Shown: piece after piece, positions 1 through 8,418 of the stretch | Numbering within the stretch: the stretch's first letter is position 1 | How the letters are laid out: every line of letters begins with the position of its first letter | Source: JAKAGZ01 sp964412105 | GTDB taxonomy: Bacteria > Bacteroidota > Ignavibacteria > Ignavibacteriales > Ignavibacteriaceae | Direction of reading: 5' to 3' | Assembly: GCA_964412105.1 (NCBI GenBank) | Contig: CAYPNM010000008.1 | Location: forward strand, 1-64,000 | Length of the DNA stretch: 64,000 bases | Position numbers and translations under genes: made by a program | The notes under the pieces: model-generated | The model's input: only the letters and a program-made list of their open reading frames with translations | What the model was told of the DNA's origin: nothing | Databases searched by the model: none

Positions 1-1063
1 AAACTTTCTGAAATAAGAAAATATATTCGTGCTTGAAAATATAAAATCCACCTACCAGCGCCCTGTACCTCCACAGTTCTTTCTGATTCATTTTCCCTTT
101 TGTTTCTTCAAAGTTTTTTACGATTGTAGATTTTAATTTGTAGCCAAGCTTCAGCACTTCCTGCATTGTGTGAAACCCGAGAGGAATCCATTCACCTGCA
201 GAATATTTATCACCAATAACTAATGCAAAGTATCTTCCTTTATCCAGAACAGGATAAGTCGCCTGCACAATTTCCCCGAATTTTTTCAGGAATTCTTTCA
301 GGTTTTTTGAATTAGAAAGGTCTTTTTTGTTTTCGCTGAATTTAATTATATCCCAATACGGAGGATGCATAATTAAAAATTGCACGGATTTTATATTTCT
401 TTTTTTCAATTCAGATTTAAAATCAAGTTTAGTGCTGTCTGAATTGAATATTTCAGTTTTTATATCGAAAGGATTTTCTTCTCTTTTAATGTTCCTTTCT
501 GCAAGCCTTGCAATTTTAGGTAAAAGTTCCACACCTATTCCGTTTCTTCCGAGTCTTCTGCATTCTATTAATGTTGTTCCGCTACCAAGAAAAGGGTCCA
601 GCACCCATTCCCCCTTTTTTGTGTATCGTCTTAAAAACTGATTCGGAATCTGTGGAATGAAATTACCCCAGTAGCCGCCGTTGTGTGCACCAGATTTATC
701 TCTTTTTTCAACTATCCATATGCTGTCGGTAATAATGTCATTGTATTCTTTCCAGCGGTTTAGATTTAAATCATTATACTTGCCCGTTTTTATTTCTGAC
801 AAGCTTTTAATTAATCTTTTTATATAATATTTGCTTCGCTCAATAGTCTGGGATTCAGAAATTTGTTGAAACTCTTCATACAAATATTGCGAATGGATTT
901 TGAAGCTGTTACCATTCAGAGAAAAGCTTATTGTTGATGATTTACTGGATAGGGCTTCAATATGGCCACTTAGTTCAGAAATCTTCCCTTTTATTTTTTT
1001 GAAATTATTTTCATTCAGGAGATTTTTAAGCTCCCCCGTTATGTTTAGATCAGATTTGATCAT
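1..1063 (-). CDS. DNA methyltransferase (N6-adenine/N4-cytosine type), 3' end cut by window
   Basis: An open frame of about 354 codons starts with ATG at 1063 and runs off the left edge without a stop. It contains the S-adenosylmethionine-binding motif DPFLGSGTT (nt 572-598, residue about 156) and the catalytic motif HPPYW (nt 353-367, residue about 233). These mark a site-specific DNA methylase of the N6_N4_Mtase fold. The order, SAM motif before catalytic motif, is that of the alpha or gamma classes. The sequence upstream of motif I (GGYWGNFIPQIP) is also typical of the family. The visible end, reading EYIFLF, is probably close to the true C terminus. No restriction endonuclease is seen on this side, so it may be an orphan or part of a system beyond the window. 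Target base and site cannot be read from the sequence. Confidence 0.85.
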   Translation of the reverse strand, partial: MIKSDLNITGELKNLLNENNFKKIKGKISELSGHIEALSSKSSTISFSLNGNSFKIHSQYLYEEFQQISESQTIERSKYYIKRLIKSLSEIKTGKYNDLNLNRWKEYNDIITDSIWIVEKRDKSGAHNGGYWGNFIPQIPNQFLRRYTKKGEWVLDPFLGSGTTLIECRRLGRNGIGVELLPKIARLAERNIKREENPFDIKTEIFNSDSTKLDFKSELKKRNIKSVQFLIMHPPYWDIIKFSENKKDLSNSKNLKEFLKKFGEIVQATYPVLDKGRYFALVIGDKYSAGEWIPLGFHTMQEVLKLGYKLKSTIVKNFEETKGKMNQKELWRYRALVGGFYIFKHEYIFLFQKV

Positions 1064-1134
1064 TAATAAATAGAATTGAAATAGTTAAAATGAATTGTGG
1101 CTAAGATAAAATTTAAGAGGTGAAATTTCAATAA

Positions 1135-1183
1135 TAGTTAAAAATAAAAAACGCCCGAACCACATTTGGTAATCCGGGTGTTT
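1135..1183 (-). terminator. Intrinsic terminator of the inositol-lipid operon
   Basis: On the minus strand, 17 nt after the inositol-phosphate synthase stop codon, AAACACCCG (1183-1175) pairs with CGGGCGTTT (1157-1149) with one G-U pair. A T-rich tract follows. This is a classic Rho-independent terminator and fixes the 3' end of the minus-strand operon. Confidence 0.8.
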
Positions 1184-1199
1184 CCTAAATGAAATAACG

Positions 1200-2540
1200 T
1201 TATGAATACATATCTATATCATCAATGAACTCCGGTTTGTTGTTCTGATCTGTATGTGTAACCGGCGCTTCGCCAACGAGTTCGCGTAATGTATTTTTCA
1301 GCTTCATTAATTGAATGAAGAGATCGTGTTCAGGGACTTTATTTTCCGCATGCATAGGGCTCTTGAAATAGAACGAAAGCCATTCCTGTATTCCTGAAAG
1401 ATGGCTTCTCTTTGCGAGATCAGCGAACAAGATAAGATCAAGTACAATTGGAGCTGCCAGGATTGAATCCTTGCAAAGGAAATTTACCTTAAGCTGCATA
1501 TCATATCCCAGCCATCCGAAGATATCTATGTTATCCCATCCTTCTTTATTATCTCCGCGTGGAGGATAATAATTAATCCTTACTTTATGATAATGTTTTT
1601 TGTAAAGGTCGGGGTATAATTCCGGTTGAAGTATAGAATCGAGAACCGAAAGCTTGCTCACTTCCTTTGTTTTGAAGGAGTCAGGATCATCAAGCACTTC
1701 ACCGTCCCGGTTGCCGAGTATGTTAGTTGAGAACCATCCATTCAGTCCCAGCATTCTTGCTTTCAGCATTGGAGCAATAACTGTTTTTACGAGGGTTTGT
1801 CCGGTTTTAAAATCTTTGCCGGCAACAGGCACATTTTGTCTCTCAGCGAACTCCACAAGCGCGGGGAGGTCAACGGAAAGATTTGGAGCACCATTTATGT
1901 ATGGAACTCCTTCTGCAATAGATGCATAAGCGTAAATCATACTTGGTGCTATATCAGAATGATTATCCTTTAAAGCTTTTTCAAAAGTTTCTGGCGTTGA
2001 ATAATCGCCATTAGGCGCCATAAAAATTTCTGTACTTCCACACCAGATTGTTACAAGTCTATCGCAGTTATTCTTTTCTTTAAAATTGCGGATGTCCTCA
2101 CGAACCTTTTCCATAAGTTCGTATTTTGTTTTTGCCTTTTTGATAAAATCGCCGTGAAGTCTCACAACAAATTTTTGTTCAAAAACTGCTGGCATCGGCC
2201 TGATCGCATCAAGTTCTTTTCTTACTGCGAGCAAATCTTTTTCATGCAGAACTTTTGCTTCCATTGCAGAATCGAAGCAGCTTTCATCGCGAATATCCCA
2301 GCCACCAAACACCATATCTTTTGTATCTGCAAGTGATACAAAATCCTTAATGAAAGGGAAATTATTCTCGCTTCTTTTGCCTATCCTTATAGTTGCCATT
2401 TGTGTAAGTGATCCGAAAGGCTTTGCTAAATTTTTATTAATTGCTAATGTTCCTGCAAGAAAAGTGGTGGAAACCGCACCGTTCAATCCTACAATCAAAA
2501 CGCCTAACTTCCCGGTCGGTTGCTGTATATCTTGTTTCAT
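1200..2540 (-). CDS. ino1: myo-inositol-3-phosphate synthase
   Basis: This 446-residue protein belongs to the inositol-3-phosphate synthase family, which converts glucose 6-phosphate to 1D-myo-inositol 3-phosphate by an NAD-dependent internal oxidation, aldol cyclisation and reduction. A Rossmann motif GLNGAVSTT lies at residues 18-26. Conserved family blocks follow, including VTIWCGSTE, GAPNLSVDLPAL, a Lys-rich catalytic segment (AGKDFKTGQTLVKT) and GWFSTNILGNRDG. Length fits the shorter prokaryotic enzymes. It is the last gene of the 11-gene minus-strand operon, 37 nt after the HAD phosphatase, and is followed by an intrinsic terminator. Its product should be the committed precursor for the lipid-headgroup genes upstream. 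It is probably cytoplasmic. Confidence 0.93.
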   Translation of the reverse strand: MKQDIQQPTGKLGVLIVGLNGAVSTTFLAGTLAINKNLAKPFGSLTQMATIRIGKRSENNFPFIKDFVSLADTKDMVFGGWDIRDESCFDSAMEAKVLHEKDLLAVRKELDAIRPMPAVFEQKFVVRLHGDFIKKAKTKYELMEKVREDIRNFKEKNNCDRLVTIWCGSTEIFMAPNGDYSTPETFEKALKDNHSDIAPSMIYAYASIAEGVPYINGAPNLSVDLPALVEFAERQNVPVAGKDFKTGQTLVKTVIAPMLKARMLGLNGWFSTNILGNRDGEVLDDPDSFKTKEVSKLSVLDSILQPELYPDLYKKHYHKVRINYYPPRGDNKEGWDNIDIFGWLGYDMQLKVNFLCKDSILAAPIVLDLILFADLAKRSHLSGIQEWLSFYFKSPMHAENKVPEHDLFIQLMKLKNTLRELVGEAPVTHTDQNNKPEFIDDIDMYS

Positions 2541-2577
2541 TTCTTTTCCTTATTTAGTGAATTTTTGTTTTCATAAA

Positions 2578-3288
2578 TTATCGGGGGAATAATTTAAAAA
2601 TAATTCCCTTAATTTCCATAATATCTTTAATAATAAAATCTGCAGCATTGGTTTCTTCAGGCCTTGTCCAGCTGCTGACGTCAAGCCAGATTGTTTCACA
2701 ATTGAGCATTTTTGCGGGTTTTATATCTCTTTTATAAGAATCACCAACAACAACGGTATTATTGGGTAAAACGTTCAATTTCTCGATTGCCAGCTTAAAT
2801 ATTCCCGGATCCGGTTTTGCAATTCCGGCAATAGTTGAATCAACAATTACATCAAAATATTTTAAGATTCCTAAATCCTCAAGAGCAGCCTCGAGATTTC
2901 CATAAAAATTGGAAATAACGCCCAGCTTGAAATCTTTTTTGAGGTCTGTTAATATTTCTTTTACGTTTTTTATTACGTTCAATACATCTTTATAACATTT
3001 TTCGGCGATGCTTTTTGAAGCGGCTGTAGCCGTTCCGGGAAAAGAATAGTTTCTGTTTTTTTCGAGATAATTTAGTTGAAGGAAAGCCTGTTTATGTATT
3101 GTTGCAAAAAAATTATCCTCTTTCCTAATGCTTTTGTACATTTCCGGCTCTGCATTTACATAAGCCTCATTAAAATCTTCCACCTTAATTTTCAGGTTAG
3201 CTTCATTGTATGTGGTTCTGAATTTCTCACTCCAGTGAATTCCGTTTGTATCAAGTGTTCCTCCAAAATCAAAAAGTACAGCATTCAT
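2578..3288 (-). CDS. HAD-family hydrolase, possible phosphatase of the inositol-lipid pathway
   Basis: This 236-residue HAD hydrolase has motif I as DFGGTLD at residues 7-13, with nucleophile D7. The usual second Asp of the DxD pair is Gly, as in a subset of HAD-IA enzymes. A helical cap follows (about residues 15-110), then ISNFYGN (motif II region), KPDPGIF (motif III Lys) and VVGDSYKRDI (motif IV). The start overlaps the stop of the flippase-like gene by 4 nt, so the two are translationally coupled. By context it could dephosphorylate inositol phosphate or phosphatidylinositol phosphate; the second reaction is required in pathways that start from inositol phosphate. Substrate is inference only, because HAD proteins are promiscuous. 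Confidence 0.8.
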   Translation of the reverse strand: MNAVLFDFGGTLDTNGIHWSEKFRTTYNEANLKIKVEDFNEAYVNAEPEMYKSIRKEDNFFATIHKQAFLQLNYLEKNRNYSFPGTATAASKSIAEKCYKDVLNVIKNVKEILTDLKKDFKLGVISNFYGNLEAALEDLGILKYFDVIVDSTIAGIAKPDPGIFKLAIEKLNVLPNNTVVVGDSYKRDIKPAKMLNCETIWLDVSSWTRPEETNAADFIIKDIMEIKGIIFKLFPR

Positions 3289-4313
3289 CGGTGGGCATCT
3301 TCCGACATATATTCAAAAATATCTTTTGAGATCTTTCCCTTTTTCTTTCCATTAAATTGAATTAAAACTAAACCAATAAGAATCCAGAAAAATTCTCTTA
3401 CTCGGGTTACAAGTCCAATATAGATTCCTATACCAGGAGTTAGCTTTAAACTGTCAAGGACCAAATAAAGTCCACCCTCTCTTGTTCCGAGTTCAAATGG
3501 CATAAAGAAAAATAAATTTATAATAAGAGATGAACCTGCATTTATATAAAATGCTTCCATAAAAGAAATGTTGATACCGATCGCTTTCAGGATGAATAAA
3601 AATTCGAGCGAGGCAACCATTCGCGCTGCATACTCAAAGAATAATGCAAAGTAAAAATGATTTTTTCTCTCGTTGTAAAGCTGTTTTATCTCTTCATCTA
3701 TTTTTAAAAGACTTTCTTCTTTCCTAGAAAGTTTTTTGTGCAGTGATTTTAAAAAGGGAAGTTTTGATAGAAGATTTAACAGGGAGGCAAAGATTCCGTT
3801 TTTGTGTCTCGAAAAAGTAAACCAGATAAAAACAGATAAAATCACAAAAGCTGTGAACAAGGTAATCTTTAAACCGGATGCTAACGGGAGTAATATTCCC
3901 GCTAAAATTATTGCCGTTATCCAGAAAATAAAGTGAGAAAGAAAATGAAGCATTGTGTAAAGTATTACAGACGAGACAGCGGAATGCAAACCAATCTTAT
4001 CCCTTAGTGCCATTACGCGGTATGGTTCGCCACCGAGATTTACAAACGGAGTTATGTAATTAATTGCGAAACCGCTGAGTGTAATTCCATAAATGCTTGC
4101 GAAGCCGACTTTTTTGTTTTTTGCATCGATTACATAATACCACGCCCAGGCATTTAAGTAGTAAACAACTCCCCAAACACCAACAACCGGAACAAACCAC
4201 CACCCTGATTTTTTTACATTTTCAATTATATTAGAAATGCCAAAGTCCGAAATTAACCAGGCAAAAACTCCTAATCCGATAATGAAAAAAGCTGTCTTTA
4301 AGTATTTATTCAT
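3285..4313 (-). CDS. Flippase-like integral membrane protein (LPG synthase TM / UPF0104 family)
   Basis: This 342-residue protein has about eight hydrophobic segments and belongs to the lysylphosphatidylglycerol synthase transmembrane region / UPF0104 (YbhN, AglD-like) family. It opens with a TM segment (KTAFFIIGLGVFAWLISDFG) and carries family blocks such as NYITPFVNLGGEPYR around residues 90-105 and the C-terminal PFELGTREGGLY. The aminoacyltransferase domain of MprF is absent, so it is only the membrane or flippase part. Its start overlaps the oxidoreductase stop by 8 nt, and its end overlaps the HAD gene by 4 nt. In this operon the natural suggestion is translocation of the inositol lipid across the inner membrane, but members of the family have varied and often unknown roles. 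Confidence 0.8.
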   Translation of the reverse strand: MNKYLKTAFFIIGLGVFAWLISDFGISNIIENVKKSGWWFVPVVGVWGVVYYLNAWAWYYVIDAKNKKVGFASIYGITLSGFAINYITPFVNLGGEPYRVMALRDKIGLHSAVSSVILYTMLHFLSHFIFWITAIILAGILLPLASGLKITLFTAFVILSVFIWFTFSRHKNGIFASLLNLLSKLPFLKSLHKKLSRKEESLLKIDEEIKQLYNERKNHFYFALFFEYAARMVASLEFLFILKAIGINISFMEAFYINAGSSLIINLFFFMPFELGTREGGLYLVLDSLKLTPGIGIYIGLVTRVREFFWILIGLVLIQFNGKKKGKISKDIFEYMSEDAHR

Positions 4314-5325
4314 CCAGATTTATTGTTTTGTTGGTCCTTGCTGATTCATAACATTTTTCAAGAAGTTGAATTGATGTGAAAGCCTCTTTTCTTAAGTCTT
4401 CTGAAGATTTTCGGTTTTGAATCCTGTTTATGAATTCATTTATAAGTGAAATATAAAGAGAAAAATAATGAGATTTGTCAGATGCTTCAGGGACAGTAAT
4501 TATTTCTTCACCTCTAGCTGAATATTTTTTCAGTTGCGTAGATCCATCATAGGATAAACTTCCACTGTTTGAGACTGCGCGTGCGGTATTTACTCTTCTA
4601 TCAGCCCCCCACGTTAATGTTATTTCAGCGAAAGCTTTTTCAAATTCTAAATTAACCACAGCAGTATCTTCAACGGAGTATTCAGGGTGATTCAGCTTAA
4701 AGGTTTTTGCTGTCACTTTCAGTGGTTTGCCGCAGAGCCAGTTAACAAGATAAAGATAATGCACACCTGTATCTGCCAGAATTCCGCCCCCGCTTAAAGA
4801 TTTGTCAGTACGCCATCCGGGTTGAAATGCTGTCCCCCCCTGGTCTGCCTGCATTCTGAAAACATTGAATTGTAAAAGGGATTTTGAATTCCGGTCGTTA
4901 TCGTTCAGAAAAGTTTTAAAGTTCTGCCAGGTTGGTGAATACCTGTATTGATGGCAGGGCATAAATACCAGGTCACTTTCTTTCAGATGATTATAAGTTT
5001 CTTTTGCTTCAGCTAGTGTCAATGTAAAAGGTTTTTCACAAAGTATATGAACCTTATTTTTTATACCCTCTTTAATCAAAAGAGAATGAAATTTGGGCGG
5101 TGCAGTAATGTCGATAAAATCGATTTTTTCATTTGAGAATAGTTCTTCGGTCGAAGAATAAAATTTCAATAATGGAAAATCCTTTTGTCCCTGTTCACGA
5201 TTTTCTTTAAGTGGTTCAACAACGGCAACAAGTTGAGCTTTATCTTTTAGTGTTTCATTAAAAAAAGCTTTAAGGTGACTGCTTTGTGCAATCTTACCAA
5301 ATCCGACAATAGCACCTTTTAACAT
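4306..5325 (-). CDS. Gfo/Idh/MocA-family NAD(P)-dependent oxidoreductase
   Basis: This 339-residue protein has an N-terminal Rossmann fold (GAIVGFGKIAQ, residues 4-14), the family signature EKP at 97-99 and a catalytic block GGGILADTGVH with D185 and H189. This is the classic inositol/glucose-fructose dehydrogenase layout. The family oxidises or reduces sugar and cyclitol hydroxyls; myo-inositol 2-dehydrogenase is a well-known member. It sits 5 nt after the CDP-alcohol phosphatidyltransferase and four genes from a class-III aminotransferase and ATP-grasp ligase. Oxidation of inositol (or its phosphate) to an inosose that the aminotransferase could aminate is an attractive but unproven role. 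It is presumably cytoplasmic. Confidence 0.85.
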   Translation of the reverse strand: MLKGAIVGFGKIAQSSHLKAFFNETLKDKAQLVAVVEPLKENREQGQKDFPLLKFYSSTEELFSNEKIDFIDITAPPKFHSLLIKEGIKNKVHILCEKPFTLTLAEAKETYNHLKESDLVFMPCHQYRYSPTWQNFKTFLNDNDRNSKSLLQFNVFRMQADQGGTAFQPGWRTDKSLSGGGILADTGVHYLYLVNWLCGKPLKVTAKTFKLNHPEYSVEDTAVVNLEFEKAFAEITLTWGADRRVNTARAVSNSGSLSYDGSTQLKKYSARGEEIITVPEASDKSHYFSLYISLINEFINRIQNRKSSEDLRKEAFTSIQLLEKCYESARTNKTINLDE

Positions 5326-5330
5326 CTAAT

Positions 5331-6251
5331 TTAATTCTCCGAATGAGAGTATACCAGCTGAAGAAGTCTTTTGCTTGTACTTTCATGTTTGATAATGAAA
5401 TAGAGGAGCAGAAGATTAAGGATAATTATTTCGAAGAGAAAATAATATAATACGTTTGCATAAAAAATTGTGAAGAATAAAAATATCATTCTGGTATTAG
5501 TCGTTAGAATGTTTCCATATTTTAATAAGGGTTTATTCAGCTTTCTATATTCTGATCTCAACCAATCAGGAACAAAACCGCTAAATTTTTCATAAACATA
5601 TTTGTAAAGATTTCTTATTGTCTTTGAAAGAAATTCCTGCTTGCGCGTATAGTCAATGTAGAGCCACATTAAAATTTTCTTTCCTGTATCTTTGCTCCAC
5701 GAAAGGTTTTTGTTCCTTTCTTTTAAATCCTTTAAGTGATCAATAATACTTCTGCCTTCTCCATAAACAAAAAAGAGATAAAAATTCCTATAATATTCAG
5801 ACATTGCACTTTGCAAGGAGTGACTGAATCCTGCAATTATGGCAATCAAAAAAATGAGAGGCGTGCCGCCTTCAACAATAAACCTTATACAAAGATTGAT
5901 ATAAATGCTCAGGAACATAAGGTTACCTGCGACCCCGTCCAGAATTTTTCCATAACGCGAATGTATTTTCGTCATCCGTGCAAGCTGCCCGTCTGCACTG
6001 TCCATTGCTTCTGCAGTAACAAGCAAAAATACGCCTATTAGATTTATTGTTGTATCCTGATAGAAGAATAAATGTCCGGCAAGTACTCCGAAAAAGATGC
6101 TGGCGATAGTTACAAAATTAGGCGTGATTCCAATCGATCTGGAGACCACCGCCATGCCATATCCGACAGGGCGGTAGAAAAGCCTGTCTAAAATTTCTTC
6201 GGTATCGTCTGATTTGAAAGTTGCTTCAATTTTAGATCTGATCTGAGACAT
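5331..6251 (-). CDS. CDP-alcohol phosphatidyltransferase (phosphatidylinositol-type synthase) with altered Asp motif
   Basis: This membrane protein transfers a phosphoalcohol from a CDP-linked donor. I start it at ATG 6251 (306 aa); a longer in-frame start at 6308 would overlap the aminotransferase by 77 nt. The CDP-AP motif is D84 S A D87 G88 xx A91 R92 ... G101 xxx D105. The fourth Asp expected four residues after D105 is Gly109, followed by Asn110. About six hydrophobic segments surround it, including the TM before the motif and a hydrophobic C-terminal hairpin. Neighbouring inositol-phosphate synthase and nucleotidyltransferase genes suggest inositol phosphate or CDP-inositol as substrate. 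Whether the enzyme works without the canonical fourth Asp is the open question. Confidence 0.85.
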   Translation of the reverse strand: MSQIRSKIEATFKSDDTEEILDRLFYRPVGYGMAVVSRSIGITPNFVTIASIFFGVLAGHLFFYQDTTINLIGVFLLVTAEAMDSADGQLARMTKIHSRYGKILDGVAGNLMFLSIYINLCIRFIVEGGTPLIFLIAIIAGFSHSLQSAMSEYYRNFYLFFVYGEGRSIIDHLKDLKERNKNLSWSKDTGKKILMWLYIDYTRKQEFLSKTIRNLYKYVYEKFSGFVPDWLRSEYRKLNKPLLKYGNILTTNTRMIFLFFTIFYANVLYYFLFEIIILNLLLLYFIIKHESTSKRLLQLVYSHSEN

Positions 6252-7584
6252 ATTCAAGAGCCTTTTCCATGATTGATATTCCCTCTTCGGCAATTTCCTC
6301 CGTAACAATCAAGGGAGGGTAAATACGAATATCTGCATTATATCCCATCAAAATCAAACCACGTTTCAAGCATTCCTGGAAATACATTTCAGTATATTTT
6401 TTCTCAAGTTTTTCTTTTGAATCTTTTTCTTTTACAAGCTCGACGCCAATCATCAAACCTTTGCCTCTGACATCTCCAAGAATAGGGAATTTATCCTGAA
6501 GTTTTTTGAGCTTATTGATCATAAATTCTCCAATCCTTGCTGAATTTTCAACAAGGCCATCTTCAATTATTGTCTTCACCGTTGCATAAGCAGCTGTTGA
6601 TCCCAGTGGATTTCCACCGTAACTGGAGGAACTTCCGCTGGGATTACCGAAAGGTTTTGCAAAAATAATCTCTTCACGCGACATAACGCCTGTCATTGGA
6701 AAGCCGCCGCCGAAACCTTTACCAATTGTAATAATATCAGGTTGAATATCAAAGTGCTGGGTTCCGAACATTTTTCCGGTTCTTCCAAATCCACAGATCA
6801 TTTCATCACAAATCAGAAGGGCACCGATCTCGGTAGCGAATTCTCTTAATAATTTTAAAAATCCGGGAGCCGGCACTACGTTTCCTGCAGTTCCCTGGAT
6901 TGGTTCAACAATAATTGCTGCAATGTCATTGGTCGTTTCATACCTGATTTTTTTACGCAGAAAATTTATACAGGATTGTGACATTGTTTCCGGGTTTGAA
7001 TCGATCTCGCAATGTCGCGGATTCGGATAAGGAGCAGAATAAATTCCCGCAGGAAGAGGACCAAGATTAAATTTAAAATTATCACCAAGCAGACCAAGAA
7101 CGCCCATTGTCTTTCCGTGAAAACCTTCCCAGAATCCAACGAACTCGGTTTTGCCTGTATAGGATTTTGCCATCCGCAATGCTGCTTCAACAGCTTCTGC
7201 GCCACCGCTGTAAAACTGGCTTCTGTTCAGATCGCCTACTGTGTTTTCTGATAATAGTTTTGTTAATGCAACCCTGTTCTTAGAAGTGAAACTTCCAACG
7301 TGAATGTTATCGAGTTGCTCTTTCATATATTTATTGTAAACAGGATGATTGTAGCCGAGACTTGCAACACCTACACCGGCAAAGAAATCGATATATCTGT
7401 TGCCATCGACATCCTGCATTATGCAGCCTTCGCCTTTTTCAAAAGTAATTTTTGATCGGGTTGCTATTGTTTGAATTCCAGGAGCAATGTATTTAGTTTC
7501 TTCATTAAAATACTTTAAAGAATTTGGTCCCGGAATTTCCGTTATTATTGATGCATTAGAATTTAAAGTTTCAGTTTTCGACAT
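6232..7584 (-). CDS. Class-III PLP-dependent aminotransferase
   Basis: This 450-residue fold-type I aminotransferase resembles 4-aminobutyrate and other omega-aminotransferases. The PLP lysine is K289 in TIGKGFGGG. The pyridine-ring Asp is D260 in LICDEMICGFGRTG, and the phosphate-binding turn is YSGGAEAVEAA (125-135). It overlaps the ATP-grasp gene by 14 nt and the phosphatidyltransferase by 20 nt, so it belongs tightly to the lipid operon. In this setting it may aminate a keto-cyclitol made by the Gfo/Idh enzyme or supply an amino donor for a headgroup. Ordinary omega-amino-acid metabolism is an alternative. Substrate cannot be assigned from sequence. Confidence 0.88.
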   Translation of the reverse strand: MSKTETLNSNASIITEIPGPNSLKYFNEETKYIAPGIQTIATRSKITFEKGEGCIMQDVDGNRYIDFFAGVGVASLGYNHPVYNKYMKEQLDNIHVGSFTSKNRVALTKLLSENTVGDLNRSQFYSGGAEAVEAALRMAKSYTGKTEFVGFWEGFHGKTMGVLGLLGDNFKFNLGPLPAGIYSAPYPNPRHCEIDSNPETMSQSCINFLRKKIRYETTNDIAAIIVEPIQGTAGNVVPAPGFLKLLREFATEIGALLICDEMICGFGRTGKMFGTQHFDIQPDIITIGKGFGGGFPMTGVMSREEIIFAKPFGNPSGSSSSYGGNPLGSTAAYATVKTIIEDGLVENSARIGEFMINKLKKLQDKFPILGDVRGKGLMIGVELVKEKDSKEKLEKKYTEMYFQECLKRGLILMGYNADIRIYPPLIVTEEIAEEGISIMEKALEYVSDQI

Positions 7585-8395
7585 ATTTAACCGCCATTTT
7601 ATAGATTAAGTTAGCAATGTGTTTTTTAGCGTCATCACGGACAGGAGCAAAACTTGGCCAATCGTTCATATCAATGATTGATATTGATCCGTCCGGCGAA
7701 ACGATTGCGTCACCCCCATAAATATCCAATCCAAGAATATCTGCTGATGAGGAAGCTAATTCAATTAATTTATCAAGATCAAATTTAGTGTGATATTTGC
7801 CATTTAAATAGTACCAGTTAAAAAATCCTGAATCGCGGACTGCATAGAATTTAATTACATCCCCCTCTAAATGTTCTTGTATGATTACTGTTTTAATACC
7901 GCGTCTGTAAAACTCCTTCATTACGGATCTGTTTTCTTCTTTGCTGTAAACAAGAGTAACATCTTCGCGGTGTACAGCATGAACATCTCCGCGTTTTACC
8001 CAGAATTTGTGCGGATCAAATCCGTTTAGATTTATATCCAGATCCGAATTAATTTTGACTTCTATGCTTTTAGGGAACGGGATCCCGTTTTCAGGAAGCA
8101 GCTTTACCATGTTTATTCTGTAACAGTTTTTAACTGCGCGGGGAGAATTAATAATGAAAGAACCTTTGTTTTCAATTTCAAGCAATCTTTCAATTGCTTC
8201 CGGACCCTGAGCCATTGAAAAAATCAGTTCTTCGCTAAAGTTACTGTTTAACACTTCTCCCTCACCATAGAATATTACTTCCACGTCCAGTTCCTGCAAA
8301 ACTTCAGCAGTTGCTCTTAATATTAACGAATCATTTTCAACGTGATTTGGAGAATATTCTGCCTGCCGGGAAATTCCCGCTATTTTTAATTTCAT
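7571..8395 (-). CDS. ATP-grasp ligase of unknown substrate
   Basis: This 274-residue protein has ATP-grasp features. A central lid region carries conserved lysines (KFWVKRGDVHAVHREDV). The adenine-contact segment is TVIIQEHLEGDVIKFYAV, and the C-terminal metal-binding region is DIYGGDAIVSPDGSISIIDMNDWPSFAP, with Asp and Asn residues as expected for Mg-ATP. The N terminus is a compact pre-ATP-grasp region. ATP-grasp enzymes join a carboxylate to an amine or thiol through an acyl phosphate. Lying between MlaD and the aminotransferase, with a 14-nt overlap with the latter, it could attach an amino acid to an amino-bearing headgroup; this is inference. No specific named family member was recognised. 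Confidence 0.75.
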   Translation of the reverse strand: MKLKIAGISRQAEYSPNHVENDSLILRATAEVLQELDVEVIFYGEGEVLNSNFSEELIFSMAQGPEAIERLLEIENKGSFIINSPRAVKNCYRINMVKLLPENGIPFPKSIEVKINSDLDINLNGFDPHKFWVKRGDVHAVHREDVTLVYSKEENRSVMKEFYRRGIKTVIIQEHLEGDVIKFYAVRDSGFFNWYYLNGKYHTKFDLDKLIELASSSADILGLDIYGGDAIVSPDGSISIIDMNDWPSFAPVRDDAKKHIANLIYKMAVKYVEN

Positions 8396-8418
8396 CTTAA
8401 AAAACTCCGATTACATTT

